Assembly (NCBI RefSeq): GCF_011397635.1
Contig: NC_064756.1
Coordinates: 4,048,922 to 4,112,921 of the forward strand
DNA: 64,000 bases
Direction of reading: 5' to 3'
Source of the DNA: Epinephelus fuscoguttatus
Taxonomy: Eukaryota > Chordata > Actinopteri > Perciformes > Serranidae
Shown: one piece after another, positions 34,385 to 49,300 of the stretch
Layout of the letters: every line of letters starts with the position of its first letter
Numbering within the stretch: the first letter of the stretch is position 1
The notes under the pieces: generated by a model
What the model saw: only the letters and a program-made list of their open reading frames with translations
Database searches by the model: none
Told to the model about the DNA's origin: nothing
Translations under genes and position numbers: made by a program

Positions 34385-37300
34385 TAAGGAGGGAGCCACA
34401 GTGATGTGGCGGGTGGATGGGAGCTGTCCAGGTGCTGAAATCTTCTGTGCTGGCCCAGGAGCGCGTTGATGAGCACCTCTGATCCACGATGGTCCCCCAG
34501 TCTATCAGGCCATGACGAGAGCAGCTGTTAGAAAGGTTAAACTCATGTAGTCACCCGCACACTCCTATATCTGTGGGCGGTGATGTGAAATGTGTAGCCA
34601 GGAGGTGCTTAGTGACATTTGCGCTCCATCCATGAAGCGCTGCTGCTGCTGCAGGTCTCGCAGCGTGCCTCTGTGTGGTGAATGACGTGGCCAGGCCTGT
34701 GCACGTCAGAGATTGTGTATTAAAACATCAGGGGGGTAAAAAAATTGCATAACGCCATCACAGGACACGTCCCTTATTCTGTGCTTTTTTCTTTTTTAAA
34801 TGTGTTACACCGCTTCTCTCCCTCCAACAAAGCAGAACTACTTCATGAAATATCAAAGAGGCTTGGGCTGCTGCCAGAGCCTTACCTGCATGACGTGGCA
34901 TGGCTTTAAAGTGCATGGACGTGGGCCTCCGCGCCCAAACTCCCCATGTTATCTCACTACAAGTAGTCTCAGCAGTAAAAGGCTTCTGTGAATGCTGAGC
35001 CTGACACTTAGGCTTGTACCATGCACAGTGAAAACTGTGTTAAAAACTACCTTACAATGATTTTAAAGACTTTCTGAGAGTGTGTGGTACAAGCATTAAG
35101 ATGCCTTTAAGTTCTGTAGCACCCCAAAATGATGTCGAGCCTGCATCCTGATGATGCTGCAAAAACAATTCAGTCTTTTTAATTGAAATATTTTGAGTTC
35201 TTAACAAATCTAACACTTGATTTTTCCAATCAGACGCTTTTTCTTTTGCTTCACAGTTGCCTTCAGAAACCCTTTTTATACACCTGATGCATCTTTTTAA
35301 GACTTTATGAAATTGGCTGGTGGGCCCAGGTTTATTTGGGGGATTTCCTATTTTTTGTATTTCATTTAGAGGTGTTTAATGTGGTTTTCTTTGGGTGTAA
35401 ACTGCAGTGAGATACGGCTACATTACATTCTCTCCAATGGTCATCGTCCCTGGCTGCCCTGAGGTCCCCGCGTGGAGGCATGGGTTGGCATGGTGACACA
35501 ACACGTTAGCCTTCTCTTTAAAACTCATAGTTGATCATTCTTGCTCCAGTAATAAAAAACAAACACATATGAAGCTTTGCTGTTATGATATTAATTTTTA
35601 TTGATTTATTTTTGGAGCCAGAATCTGTCTCGGGGCGACTATGAGTTTTACGACTGTTCATTTGCTGTAATCTTCACGTGGCTCTCTTCCTCCTGACAGT
35701 GGCCATTGACGGTTCGTTGCGCGTGGACTGGAGCGCGGCGAGCTCCCTGTCTGACCTCGCGCTTTTGGGGAACACGCGGACCTGCTTGGCGCGCAGACTG
35801 ATTCTGACTGCACCTTTGGGCGCACTGGACTTCAGCGAGGTGCCCTAACTTTTGTTTTTTACAGTCTGTTCTGGTTTTGTAACACAACAGTTCATTTACA
35901 CCTCGTGCAGAGAAGACTCACCTATGGGCCACTTCTTATTAGAACATAGGCCAGTAGATATTTCTAAGTGTTTCATAGTGGCTTTATGGTGGACGATGAC
36001 GCATTAAATTTAGTGGAAGTGAAATAGCTCACTAAATGGACATCTCTACCTTCATTAGCTGCCGTGAAAAAGCGTTTACCAGCTGATATCACTTCGTGGA
36101 GTTGAGCCGAAAAGTACTATAGTCATTTCTGACAGTAAATTAATGAAGAATATGGATTTCTGACTAAACATCACCTTTACTCCAGGGTCCATGAAATAGT
36201 CCAAAAGAGCCAAAAACACCAGCAACATGTGTAGTTTGAATGAATGTCTTTATTTTGAGCAAAATAAAGACAAAACAGACATGCTCCAAAAGGAGCTGGA
36301 AGAAGATGAATAAGCAACAATCTTAGATATTAAAAATACAAACCCCATCTTCACAAGCCAAGATAAATAAATAAACCAACCTGTCTGTGTCCCTCCTAAA
36401 TATACTGTGTCTGTACATCTTTTAAAAGTGCTCTGTAGTTGTTAAAGAACATTATTGTTATAAAAAACACTTAAGTTGCTCGTAAACTACACGTGTTGCT
36501 GTTGTGACCCTTCATTATAGGATACAGTAAGAGTTAATAAAAAGACAGTGCATGGAATCCAACAATCTACAGTTTAAATTTAAGATGTTCAGATCTGAAG
36601 CTCCCCAGGTGGGTCTACACAAGTGGTTCTCAAACTGCAGGGCAGGCCCCTCTGGGGGGGCGCAGAGCCACTGCAGGAGGGGTGTGTATGATCTAAAGCA
36701 ACACAGAGTTTTTGCTGTCTTTACATTGCCCACAGTCTCCTATTGTCATGCACACTACACTGCTTTACTGCACTATACCTGTTGTAAATATAACTTATGC
36801 TAAACACATAAAGTAAATAGAAACATAACCACAGCATAATCCACTGCTATACACTGTTCAAAATATACAGAAACTGTTGTGTAAACTTACAACTTAATGA
36901 TCACCTATTTTGGACTGATAGTGATCTGTTGTTTTAAAAATAAGCACAGCTGTTATCATCATTATTATCAGTATGATAATAATATGATGTGATACGGTAA
37001 ATAATTCGTTTTACAATTGTAGTCATAATAAGGCCGTCACATAAAGCCAGCTGACCGTGATGATCCAAGCACTCTGTAATGTTACACAAGATGTTCAGTG
37101 TAAGTCACGTCACATGATTTGAGCCAAGCTACAATCAGCCTCGTGTATTATGACCCAGTCAGGCACTGACCAGATTTGTCCAGTCAGAGGTGACAGTCTC
37201 TCAGTGATCGGCTGCATGAAGCAGAAAATGATTTTCTCAAACCCTTCCTGGTTCAGTAACTTTATTGATGTGTGTTTCAACCCTAAGAATACAAGTATGA

Positions 37301-40300
37301 ATTAGAAGTATGGAAATACAAAGAAATAAAATTAAAAATAATAAAAATAAAATGTGCATTACGCTGCAGGTTGTAACACTAGTACCTGAGATGTTAAAGT
37401 AAAACTTTTAACTCCAACATGTACCTGATATGTACCTATATATCTGGCCTTTTGAAAAACATGTAACACATCGTCTCTACTTAAGAGGTTACTGCTGAAC
37501 AGCTGGACTGATCGCACTGTAAGACCACTTACGCACAGCTGGATCATCTTCAGCTGTGAGATGCTGGATTTGTAGTGGCTTATTTGAATGTTTATTTGAC
37601 TTTAACAGCCTGAAGAAAACACATTTCCTTTCCACTGGTTGCACCAGAGTAGGGTTGCAGCCATATACTGGTTTCAAGGTATATTAAAATGGACAGTTAT
37701 TGAAAAACTGTATAGTTATGCTGACGCTGGCTCACAGAACATCTGATGTTGTGGTGCACACTGAAGTACAGGATCCAGGGAGCTGTTTCAACACTTTATT
37801 GCAGACATGGTGGTTGAGCAGTTCTAAGGCGGTTGTCAGATGATTTCTTTTATAAAAGGGAATAATAAAAGAAAATGTGATGGCTCTGCATAGTGTCCAA
37901 CAACAACAACAATATAAAAATAATATAAGTAAATTAGGTATCATTTAAATCACATCGTTAAAGCATCCACTATGTCATTACCTTTTTCTTCTTAACAACG
38001 TTTAATCTCAGGAATCTTCAAACAATAAACACAAAACAATCTGTTAACTTTAAACAACACACACAGGATCAACAAAGTAAAACATTATAAAGGTGAAAAC
38101 TCCATATTCCACACACAAGTCATCTCTTTGTCCTGTGGGGCATGTTTGGAAGGAAAAGACAGTGACAGTCTGAAGGGTGGAGTTTTATAATCTTGGTGGG
38201 AGTGTTCTAGTCAGGAGCGCAGGTGGGGTGGACACTTATAATTGAACAGTTTTCTTTCAAAGCATTTGTTTCGTGTCTCACTGCAGGGAATGCCACCTGC
38301 ATGACGTCACCAGAAGCTCAAATAACATTACACCAGCCCCAACCGGCTCGAACTAGTGACATGTATGTCAGGAGGGGGTTAGACCCTCCTCGTAAATGTT
38401 GGGCTGACACAGTGTCAGGTGTCATTCTTTTCCTCGCTCCCAAAGCAAAGAGTGGTCTGGTGAGACACTGATGCTAATCAGAGAACCGGGGTTGTATCCA
38501 TAACCTAAAGTTATCAGGCTGTGTACATTTGCTTATTTACGATACTGAAAAAAGAAAAGCAACTGGACATATCTCAACTTTATTTAAGTTATTTTCAAAA
38601 GGGAGACCTTTTACACATACCTCCATTATAAAATGGTTTCATGTTTCAGATATGGTAATAAAATGTTTGTTTAAGCTTCCAGTTGAATCCCTCCTTTAGG
38701 GATCATTTGGCCTGATAATGATAATAATGATAATAATAACTATAATAAACATAATCTCAACTCAGCTCAAATTTATTTATAAAGCACATTTAAAAATAAC
38801 TCCCTTGTGCTGTACAAAAAGAATAAAATGCTAAAAACACACACATAAGAGGCAACATAACAACCAGGTACACAGCTCACACATTTAGGGACACAACACA
38901 CAGGCACGCGTCAGGGAGAGCCACATCAGGGGGAATCAAACGCTAATGAACCAAAATAGGTTTTGAGCCTGGAGTTGGTGGCTTAGTGGTAGAGCAGGCG
39001 CCCCATGTACAAGGCTGTTGCCGCAGCGGCCCGGGTTCGACTCCAGCCTGTGGCCCTTTGCTGCATGTCATTACCCCTCTCTCTCCCCCCTTCACGCCTA
39101 ACTGTCCTATCTATAAAGGCAGAAATGCCCAAAAAAATATCTTTCAAAAAAAAAAAAAAAAAAAAAAGTCTGGAGCGTGGGGCAGCCAGGAGCCCCAGGT
39201 CAGCTGACTTGAGGGACCTGGGCATACAATAGGGGGTTAGAAGGTCTGCGATGCAGGACGGGGACAGATGGGGCTTATACACATACAGTACATAATACTG
39301 TGAAACTGTGAAAGTGACATATTTTCTAAGATGGTTACTGTACTGTGAAAATCTCATACTGTTGCAGCCCTTCACCAGAGGTTCTGATCCAGCTGTGGGG
39401 TTCCGTATAGCAGAGGCAGATGACTGACAGGATGCTCCCAAAACTTCTTAAGATAAGACATTAGGTGTGAAAATAAGGAGTTTCGAAAGCACCTCGGTCA
39501 CAGTGATGGATCTACAAGGAACCATCTAATCTAAGAACCCCAAAAAGAAGATGCAGCAAAAGCCATTTAAAGCCACTGTTAGCAGCCTACAGTATCTGTG
39601 TGTAGAAATCCCGGACCTTAATGTTAATGTTGTGCAGCCGAAGTCAGAGGGATGCCTACAGCTGGCTCAGAGATGAAGATGAAGATGGTAATGAGGATGA
39701 TGAATCCACCTTGCCTTTTTTATCCATCAGTGCGCACCATCTGGGTGTGAATGTGATGTGTCACAGTGAGCCAGCCAGGCGATGATTAGCAGGGCCTAAG
39801 TGATCCATTATGAAACGCAGCCTCTCACTACTCACTGTTCTACTGCTCAGGCCTGTTATTGAATACTGGGCACTGTGGGAGACAGGCTGGCTGGACTGCT
39901 GATCTTATCACATATCTAATGCCTTACACTTCAGGGACCCCGAAAAGACACTGATTAGGTATATTTGGTTAAATTCTGTAGCAGGAAATCTTTTGTTTTG
40001 TGAGGGGCGAGCAGCAATTTGATAACTCACAAAATAAGATATAAGACTTGATGGTTATAAAACTTAAATAAAAATTTGTCACTATCAAACAGATTCAGTT
40101 TATCCGTGATGATGCAAACGGCGTTTCTCTGACATCCGTCTTAAGTCTGGCATCATTTCTACAGTAACTGAAAGCAGGACGGCACTTGCGAGATTCATTC
40201 ATCCGTCTGTTGTGGCCACTGGCTTGTGTTCTGAGTGCGTGACATCATCAGTGAATCAGGCGCGCAGGCATACCGGGAGGAATTGTTCCATGGCGACCAG

Positions 40301-43300
40301 TTGCCATAGAAATGTTCCCATTGTGGAAAAGTTGAGAGGCTCAGAGGAATGCACAGAAACGTGGCATGTCAGAGGAGGAGACAAATGTTCAGGTTATTTT
40401 CCACCAGGGGTGCAGATATCGCACCAGCCTGCTCCACTGGAACAATTAATGTCTTGCTTTCTCATAATTTTGTGTAATAACTTCCATGTTCCTGCGTGTG
40501 TGTGCGTGCGACGGAAGAACAAAGAGCAAAACAAGCAAAAAGCAGAATGTGTCTGCACCACTGTGTTTTGCAGCTGACGTTTGATTAACAAGAAAAGGAG
40601 TCAATCAGCCTATTCAACGGCACAGAATAGATTCCTGCTGTATTTTAATTAGCTTGAAAAATAGTGCAATAAATACAAATGCGTCTGAGCCACTTAGGAA
40701 ACCTGTGACGTCGTGTGACGGCTGCACAATAACAAAAAGCGCTCAGGCTGTCTGATATAACTGAGCCTGAAAAGCCATGTTGGGTTATTAAATCAGATTT
40801 TTAATATTTTATTTGAACAAAATTCTGAAATCCTTAAAGTGTGTGTGTTCAGGCTCCCAGGTGCTGCAGATAGGGAGACACCAGTCACGTCAGTTTTATG
40901 TCACACACCCTCCGTCAGCCCGCGCCCTGCCTGCTCTCAGCTCCCAACATACTACGTGCTGTCTCGAAGAATCTGCTGTGTTTTTCTCTGCGCTGTCTCC
41001 GGGCCGCATTAGTGACTCAACCGTTAACCAAAAGCTAAAAGTGAACCTGAGCAGCATCATGACAGCCCCTCTGCTGTCTGTGTACACCAGACCATCAACA
41101 TTCATGACTTCCTGACGTTATGTTTGTGTGTGTTTCTCCTGCTCTCCTCATCAGGGCCTAATATCTTCACTGTAGACACAAGTCTGTCCTGATTAATATG
41201 CGGCATGATGTTGGAGTGTGTGATGGGAAAGGTGCAGCACAGCAGTCTTACTGAAGCGCTCGGCCTACTCGGAGTGCAGCTCATGTCCTCCCTCTGTGTT
41301 CGCTCTGCTGTTCAGTAGGGCAGTGGGGAAGCAGAGGGGGAGGGGAGCAGAGCTGGGAGCCGGCGGTGCTGTTAAGTGGAGCTGTGTGGCAAAGTGACGC
41401 TCGAGCTGTGGCTGGACCCAGTTGATAAAAGCTCATCTTGATGTACTTGAATGTAACGCTTAAAGGTCCAGTGTACAGGATTTAGGGAGAGAAATGAAAC
41501 AAAATAAAATCAGTATGCTTTCTATATCGTATAACCACCTGAAGATAAGAATCGTTGTGTTTTCGTTACCTTAAAATGAGCCGTTTATATCTACACAGGG
41601 AGCGGGTCCTTGTCCACAGAGTCCACCATGCTGCACCACCATGTTTCTGCAGTATCCCAGAAAGAACAGACCAAACACTGGCTCTGCTATACAGGGCCTT
41701 TTACATTTTTGTGTAAGCCACTGTGGTCAGCAACCCCTCCATGATGAGCAGCCTCGGAAAAACACTGCTTTTTTTAAATGTGAAATGGCTCTATTCAGTG
41801 TTACTACTGGTTTTAATCCCCTAGTCAATTTGTTTTGGAGAGGAGGAGACTTCTGGATAATTGAGGTCCTGGTAAAAACCTCCTGAACAAAAAAAGGTGA
41901 GCACACATTTGCAGGTGTCTGCGACGTGTCGAACAGGGTAGGACAAACACTGATATATATTGTGAAACTGCGTCATTGAGCATTTTTACCGGTTTAAATC
42001 ACCCAATCCATTTGTTTTGTAGAAAAAGGTCACTCAGCTGATAATTTGAATCCCACTAAAAACCTCCTGAACAATAAACACTGAAGGAATTCTAACCAGG
42101 AGAAGTTTTAGCTGGTTGCGATCCAAAATCTGACACACTGCACAGGTTTTCATATTAAAGGGACTGCTACCTCTTAGATTTAGGAAAGTAACTTTAGGTA
42201 GGCTGTAATCTTACAACGTATCCTCACAGAATGGTTTGTGTGATATCCTATCAATTAGTGCCCCACGAATGACGTTACGCCCTTAACGTACAGTTACGTA
42301 ATAAAAGTAAAGTTACTGTGGTAAGGTAAGATAGATGAGGCTAGAAGTGGCAACCTCTGGGCCAACATAGAAGTGCCAAAAACTGCAGTTCCTTGAACGA
42401 CCACTTGAGGCTGGCTCCAAAACAGACCCCAATGTTAAACTGTCCAACTATACAGCAGAAATAAGCATGTTTACAGTCGGGTACAAAAAACAGTTTTGGT
42501 TTTTAAAGCTAATTTGCTCCGTCATGACATCTGCAGGGGGGTTACTTTTTTTTAATTAAGGGCAGGTTACTTTGAGCGACAGCCTGTCTGTCGATAGCGT
42601 CCTCAGCCTCTCAGTCCTACCCGTATTTCACTCCTCCATAGCGCCACCCTCTCGCCCAAATACGGTCTCTTCTGGCTCCATAACAACAGGATGGCAACGA
42701 TAGACACGCAGAATTTAAGGCTTCACAATGACAGTCTACTGACTTATAGCTGACGTTACTATAGCTACGTCCATTATATTTGCAGGCTGTAGTTTTCTCG
42801 TCAGTCATTGTGGTCAACAGCCCCTCAGCCAAGAGAAGTGTGGGAGAAACACAGATTTTTTTCAATGTAACACTTATTTATTCAACGTTTTTACTAGTTT
42901 CAGTCACTGTCTTTTTGTTTTGGTGATGAAGAGACCTTTATGGATAATTTGGCTCCCGCTTAAAACCTCCTGAATGCCTGGATCTTAAATTATAGAAGAG
43001 TGAGCGCACATTGACAGGTGCTGGGCTAGCAGCTGGTCTCTGACATGCCAAACAGTGTTGGAGACACACTCATTTGTACCTTGAAACTGCTTTATTCACT
43101 GTGTGTACTGGTTTAAATCACCGGGTCCATTTGTTCTTGAGATGAAGAGGCCTCTGCAGATAATTTGTGCACACCTCCTAAACAATTAACACTGAAGGAA
43201 TTCTACTCGGGAATTCACACTCGACACATTGGATAGGTTTGAACTTATTGCATTCTGCAATCTTCCCCAACAGATGCCACTAAATCCTGCACACTGCTCC

Positions 43301-46300
43301 TTTAATTCGAGCATTTTGTGCCTCCAAACTCCAGAAATGACAAGTTTTCTTTGCAGACTTTCCTCCTGTCAGGGTAGAAATGTCTCTGAAACAGCCTTCA
43401 CATCATCATGGTATACTCTACTGGAAAAAAAATAGAATTGAAATCAAGTTGAGGGGCATTAGCGAAGGGTGAGACAGGAGTTTCTGAGTTGTATATCCCC
43501 AAAGATGTATAAAGCCCTCCCACACCATACTGAAATGATTTCTCTGGGCAACTGTTTGAAAACAAATAAAACAAATTCAGCTGTGGGTGGACAGCATTAA
43601 CTGCCTGACATCTGATTTTTAATTAAAGATCAACGCAATATATCTTTCTAACCCTCCTCAAGGGTGCATGTCACATCTCCTCCAGATTATCCTCCCTCTG
43701 ATCTGTGAGCTGCTCTGCGGCACAAGAGGATTATCACGCCTCGCGGCAGCTGCTGATGCCATCACGAGCTCGGGATTCCCCCTCGCTCTGGCAGGGCCTT
43801 TCTGACAGATGATTTTGTTCCTGTTTGTTTGTTACTCAGCTGGTATTTTGTTGCTGTTAAGATGAACTGACAGGACAAGGTCAGGGTGATGCTTCTGAGA
43901 TGACGTCCGGTGTTTCCTAATTCGCTGCATATCAGATGAGGTCTGTTATGAGTGCTGACTCATTAATGAAAGGAAGGAAGAGAGGAAGATTTTAAAATGA
44001 CTCAACTGTCAAAATGCTTGTTTTGTTTGCCAGTGGTTCATTTGTTCTTTCTCGAAATGAAAGCGGGTGAAACTGGAGCGTCAGCGAAGTCACCAAGGGG
44101 CTGAGCACAACCTGTACCTGTTAAGATATACTTGTCTGCCTAAACCAGTCATCAGATTGCTCAGCCAGCCAAGTGCGTTGACCCATATTGAGTAACAACA
44201 CGGCAGCGTCAGCTCAGCGTGTGGCCTTTGCTGTTGACGTGCGCTGTTTCCCACGTGAGTACAGGTAGGGCTATAAAAAGAGTTAGCACACAAAGGAACT
44301 TGTCAACATCCGATACTCCCTTTGTGGTTTGACTTTACAGAGCAGACAGATTTGATGGAGGACAGACGGGAGGAGGGGGTCCATCCTTTGTCTACTGTCT
44401 GGTTCTGTACACTCACTGTGGGGGAAATTACCTGGACACAAAGCTTTATCAGTTTCCTTTCAACACATTTTCCTATATAATTACTTGAATATTTGCAGAT
44501 GCATCAAAGGTCTACAAACAGCCACATCTGGCACAGCTGTAGACGTCCGCTTTTCTCTCTCTGCCTTCTTGTCTGCAGCCATAGGTGCAGCAACGTACTT
44601 GTAGCTTGAGAAGAGTCAGCTCAGTTACCCTTAATGTACTATTAGTGTGCTCATTAGCCATCTGGCTAATTTACCAAACCACTTTAGTTACACTGTGGCG
44701 ACAACTTTTGGTATCATTGGCTTGTACTTTTCTCACCTTTTGTTTGTACTTGGTGAGGTGAAATAATCTGCCTGTCTGTGTTTCATAAGACAGCAATAAT
44801 GAGCTGCACAAATGTCATAATAATTTGTTATATAATAGTTGTTGTCTCCGCTGGTTGCCTGGCAACTTCCTGTGACGGCAAGACCCCTGGAAGTCACTGC
44901 GCCCAGCTAAGGCATAGTGATGAGCAGACAGTGTCGTTCCTTCAAATTAACACATATAAATGTGTCAGACCTATCGAGAGTTGATACGTTTTGCAAAATA
45001 TGGTGTCAGTTTCTCTGTGACAGTCATTATAGTACATGCACATTCAACAGCTAGTGCTGCCCGCCCCACAAAACTTCTCTTTCATGCATAAAATATTAAT
45101 TTTGATGCTTTGATTCAGCATCCCATTTGTATGTGTATAGGCCATGTAGGCTTAATACAATGTTACAGAAATCTCTGTCATTCTTTGAGGGGCAAGTAGC
45201 CAACGTCTCAGTTACCTTTGCAGCCTTAGGGCAGATTTATACTTGTACGTCAGCTCTATGCAGAGCCTACGCTGCAGCCTACACACGTAGCCTACACCAT
45301 TGTGAGGAGTTATTCTTGTGTGTTGGTGTGTCTGTGTTTGAAGTGCTGTAAAGTTTAGTTGATTCAAAACACACATTAAACATGGCTTAATAGAGACAGT
45401 TTCAAACACAAGTACACAAATCAGCTTCACTACAACTCGCAGCATTCACAGACAAACACTTGTCTTTATCTGGACACATTTTCCCCACAAATACAACATG
45501 CTAACGTTATTAGCACAAGCCTATGGCATTTTACATTGTATAAATTAGCCTAGCAGCTAGCTGACTTTTCTTCTACTCATGTGAAGCCAGGGACAACAGC
45601 AACATTTAACAAAGGTAACGTTACAAAATTCGGCTCCATTACAGCTCACAAGGTTCACTGACAAAACAACTGTCTTATACTAAACATGTTTTCCAAACAA
45701 ATACAACATGCTAACAGTATTAGCACAAGTCTATGGTATTTTACATTGTATAAATTAGCCTAGCAACTAGCAGAGATTTCCTCTGCTCATATGAAGCCAG
45801 GATAAATCACACACAGGACTTAAAATGTTATTTTTGTGGAGGCTTTATTGTCTTCACATGGTGTCGTAACAATCTGGAATATGAATTCCCATATTTCATT
45901 GCTGAGGTCTTGACTCGTGCCCTGTTTAATCAGGTCTTCTTCACTCGCTGTAGCACAAAGTGTGAGCAGATCCCTACGATAACAGTTTGTGGGAAAAGAT
46001 AGTGGATAGAGTTAGTGGATTCGTAAGTGGCTTGACATCATACCGGGCACTAAAAAGAGTTGCTCAAAAAGATTAGTTCGTTAATTTTTGCCCATCACTA
46101 AGAAATAGTCCAGCACATATTCCCCCGTAAACCACAACTTGTTGTTTTTCCACCTTTTTCTATGGTTTAAACAGACAAGATTAAACATGTTAATCAGTGA
46201 TATGAGAGTGATTTGGTTTTCATGATTCCAACATAAACACAGTCCCACTTATGAGCAGCTGCTTTATAATAATTGTTCAGCACAAATCAATATGCTCACG

Positions 46301-49300
46301 AGCGTGCATGCACGTTTACGTTTGGTTGTTGGCATACAGCTTGTGACTCATTAAAAGCATTGATTGGTGCGTAAGAGAAAACTCCTCACTTTCCAAGGCC
46401 TTGAAGTACACTGAAGTTGTTGAAGTGCTGTGAACACAGGAGTCCCCTCTCCATGAAAAGACAACACTGGGTTATCCTGTGAGTCACGATGTATTCAGGC
46501 GCTGGCTCACATTCATGCTGAGCTGTGCTGCTGCACCAGTTTTCCCCTGAGTCACACTCTTTTTTTTTTCTCTTGTCGTTTCAGGTGAATGTTGATGACA
46601 CCATTGAAATGTTACCAAAATCAAGAAGAGCTCTCACCATTCAAGAGATTGCTGCATTAGCGCGATCTTCCCTGCATGGTAGGTGCATCATTTAACACTG
46701 AAGTTTATTAATGCAGCTGATAACTAAGCACAGGTGTTTCTACACCCTGTAAAAGTTTGAATGCACGTACTAAAAATGTGTAGTCATCATAAAAGTTATA
46801 CAGTTGCCTAACCCATTATTTTTTCTTTGCAGGCATTTCCCAGGTTGTGAAGGACCATGTGACAAAGCCTACAGCCATGGCTCAGGGCAGAGTGGCCCAC
46901 CTGATAGAGTGGAAAGGCTGGTGTAAGCCCATCGACACTCCAGCAGCTCTGGAATCAGACTTCAACTCTTACTCCGACCTCACTGAGGGAGAGCAGGAGG
47001 CGCGCTTTGCCGCCGGTAAGACTTCTGTTTTCTTGTTTTCTACATAAATATTACAGCTTGCTTTGGGACACTCACAGTTTAAGCTGATCCAGGGTTTTTG
47101 AATATGCACAGATCAGTTGAAAACAAATACACTGAAGAGGTGGCACACACACACCTCAGGCAAGAGCGCAACAAAACTGTGAGAAACTAATGAAATATCA
47201 CAGAGGAGATCCCAATTAAATGAAAAACCATCGGAACAAAAAGGTGAACATGTGTAAAAAGGAGCAGATAAGTATTTATGTCACATGATCATTAGTCAGT
47301 AATAATCAAGACGTTGCAACGATGACATACGATGCAATAACTTCCCATGTTCAGAGCGCAAGGATGCTGCACGGGTTATTACTTCTCCAGCTCCACAAGG
47401 TTTTCCTCTTTGCTGGAATCCCACACATTTCTTTTGGCGTGTTTCACCTCCATGGCGAGCTGCTATCTGTCTGTGTGTCTGGGTTTACTGCTGATCAGTG
47501 CGTCATTTCATGCTGCATTTCTGTTGGTTGGTTGGTTGGTTTGTAGACGTAGGTGGTAACAGCAGACACACAGTGAGATGGTCATCCCAAATTTATGACA
47601 CTGTCGGAATTGATCCCAAGACCATGAACCTCTTACGGTGTGACATAAGACCACCGTTTTACTGTAGAGCCACGACCAAAGATATCGCCACGTTTCTTTC
47701 ACGTTTCATCTGGGACAGCCTAAAATCACACACTGTATATTGGGCTTAAAGAAAACAGAGTGTTTTCCAGTAGGTGAGAACGCTTCTGACGTGAACGACT
47801 TCCTGCTGTGTGCTACATGCATGAAAAGGAAACTCTGGACAATAACTGGGTTTCCATCCAAATGTATCGCAAATTTTAGCAAATTTTGTGAAAATGCGCT
47901 AAAGAAAATGCGAATTTATGAACGTTTCCATTCATTATTGTTTTGCCAATATTTGGAGTCAACAGGTCGAGCAGTAGGTGGTGCTTCTCATGAAAAATAA
48001 AAATAAAAATGCAAAACAACACCCGGAGAAGAAGAGGGCGCCATGAGATGACGTCATTGAGAGCGTCTCATGTCCACAACTGCTGTAAACAACTACCGGC
48101 ACATCCATGACTACGACGAGATGGAGAGATTCCTTGGGAACTTCTTGGCTATTGCGAGAGCTCTCGTCACATTCATATCAGCATTGCCAGTGTACAGGGA
48201 GAAGGGGACCACCGCGTCGTTGTCCGCGTGTATGGGAACGTAGGCGCATAAAGGACTTTTGGGAAGTAGTTGTCCAGCAGCACTTCACTTCCCAGTGAAG
48301 CAGAAATAGGATCCGGTAGCCTACGTCATCATTTATTCACTAAATCTGTTTCCATTGCCAAAAGTCTCATTTTCCTAATATTGATACACTGACTTTTCCA
48401 CCCCCTCCATGCGTAAAAACTTTTATGCAGTATTTCGGCCTTTTTTCAAATTTCTGGCGTTTCCATTCAAGTTTTTTTTCACAATTGTTGAAAATGCAAA
48501 TAAAAATAGGTGGATGGAAACTAGGGTTGGGAACGATTAACCGATACGACCGGATATCCGGTTTGACAAGCGAGAGATACGGCTACGTCGGTAGCAGCCT
48601 CCTCAATCGATACGAATCAGCCATGAATCCTTAGATGAATCGATTGTAGAGTCATGGATTCGGGTATCGCGAGACTAGCAATCGGTTGACTGGCTTTAAC
48701 AGTTTGCATCTCGAAATCAACGTGAGAGCCGGCGGCATGCTCCGTAGCAGGCATTACTGACAACAATAATGGATGTAAACATCAGCATCAGCTTGACCGG
48801 TGGAGCTGAGGAACAGAAGCTAATGCTGGTTGGATAAACCAGGGAGCAGCCAAGCCGCAGCAGAAACTAAAGGCGAATCCTGCCGGTTGTGGGTTGAACG
48901 CGGGGTCACAGACACAGACAGAAATACGTATTCCTGTCAAATACGGCGGCGCATGATAACGACCTCCCGGCCGGCGACCGAGAAGCCCGGCTCCAGGTCC
49001 AAGAAGTCTTTGTCGGTGTCATGACTGCCGAGAAATACCAGCCGAGCCCTGGCAGCACTCAAGTATGTGACGTGTCAGAGGAGAAACGAGCCGTTCACAT
49101 TTCCACAAACCTCAGCGCACTTCAGGGACTGTTCTTTACTTGTCAGGGGAGGAGGGTGGCTGGTTGATTTTGATTTTGTTTATTTATTTTATTTTGATCC
49201 TCCCTATGTTAATCACTTATTCATGCTGTTTTTGAAGTATGAATAAGTCAATAAGCAATTTATTCCACTGAAATATCATTGATGTATTATAGAAAAGTGA

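Larger units (their letters stand above)
37650..39372. mobile_element. hAT-type element with 8-bp target duplication, containing other repeats
   Basis: The left end TAGGGTTGCAGCCATATAC and right end (inverted: AAGGGCTGCAACAGTATGA) are imperfect terminal repeats. CACCAGAG lies directly outside both ends (37642-37649 and 39373-39380), a perfect 8-bp duplication diagnostic of hAT-type insertion. It is 1,723 bp, without transposase, and carries a retroelement fragment and a SINE inside. Confidence 0.7.

Noticed and set aside
38983..39441. Minus-strand frame of 152 codons
   Set aside because: Crosses the SINE and its poly(A) tract (Phe run) inside a hAT element; not a gene.
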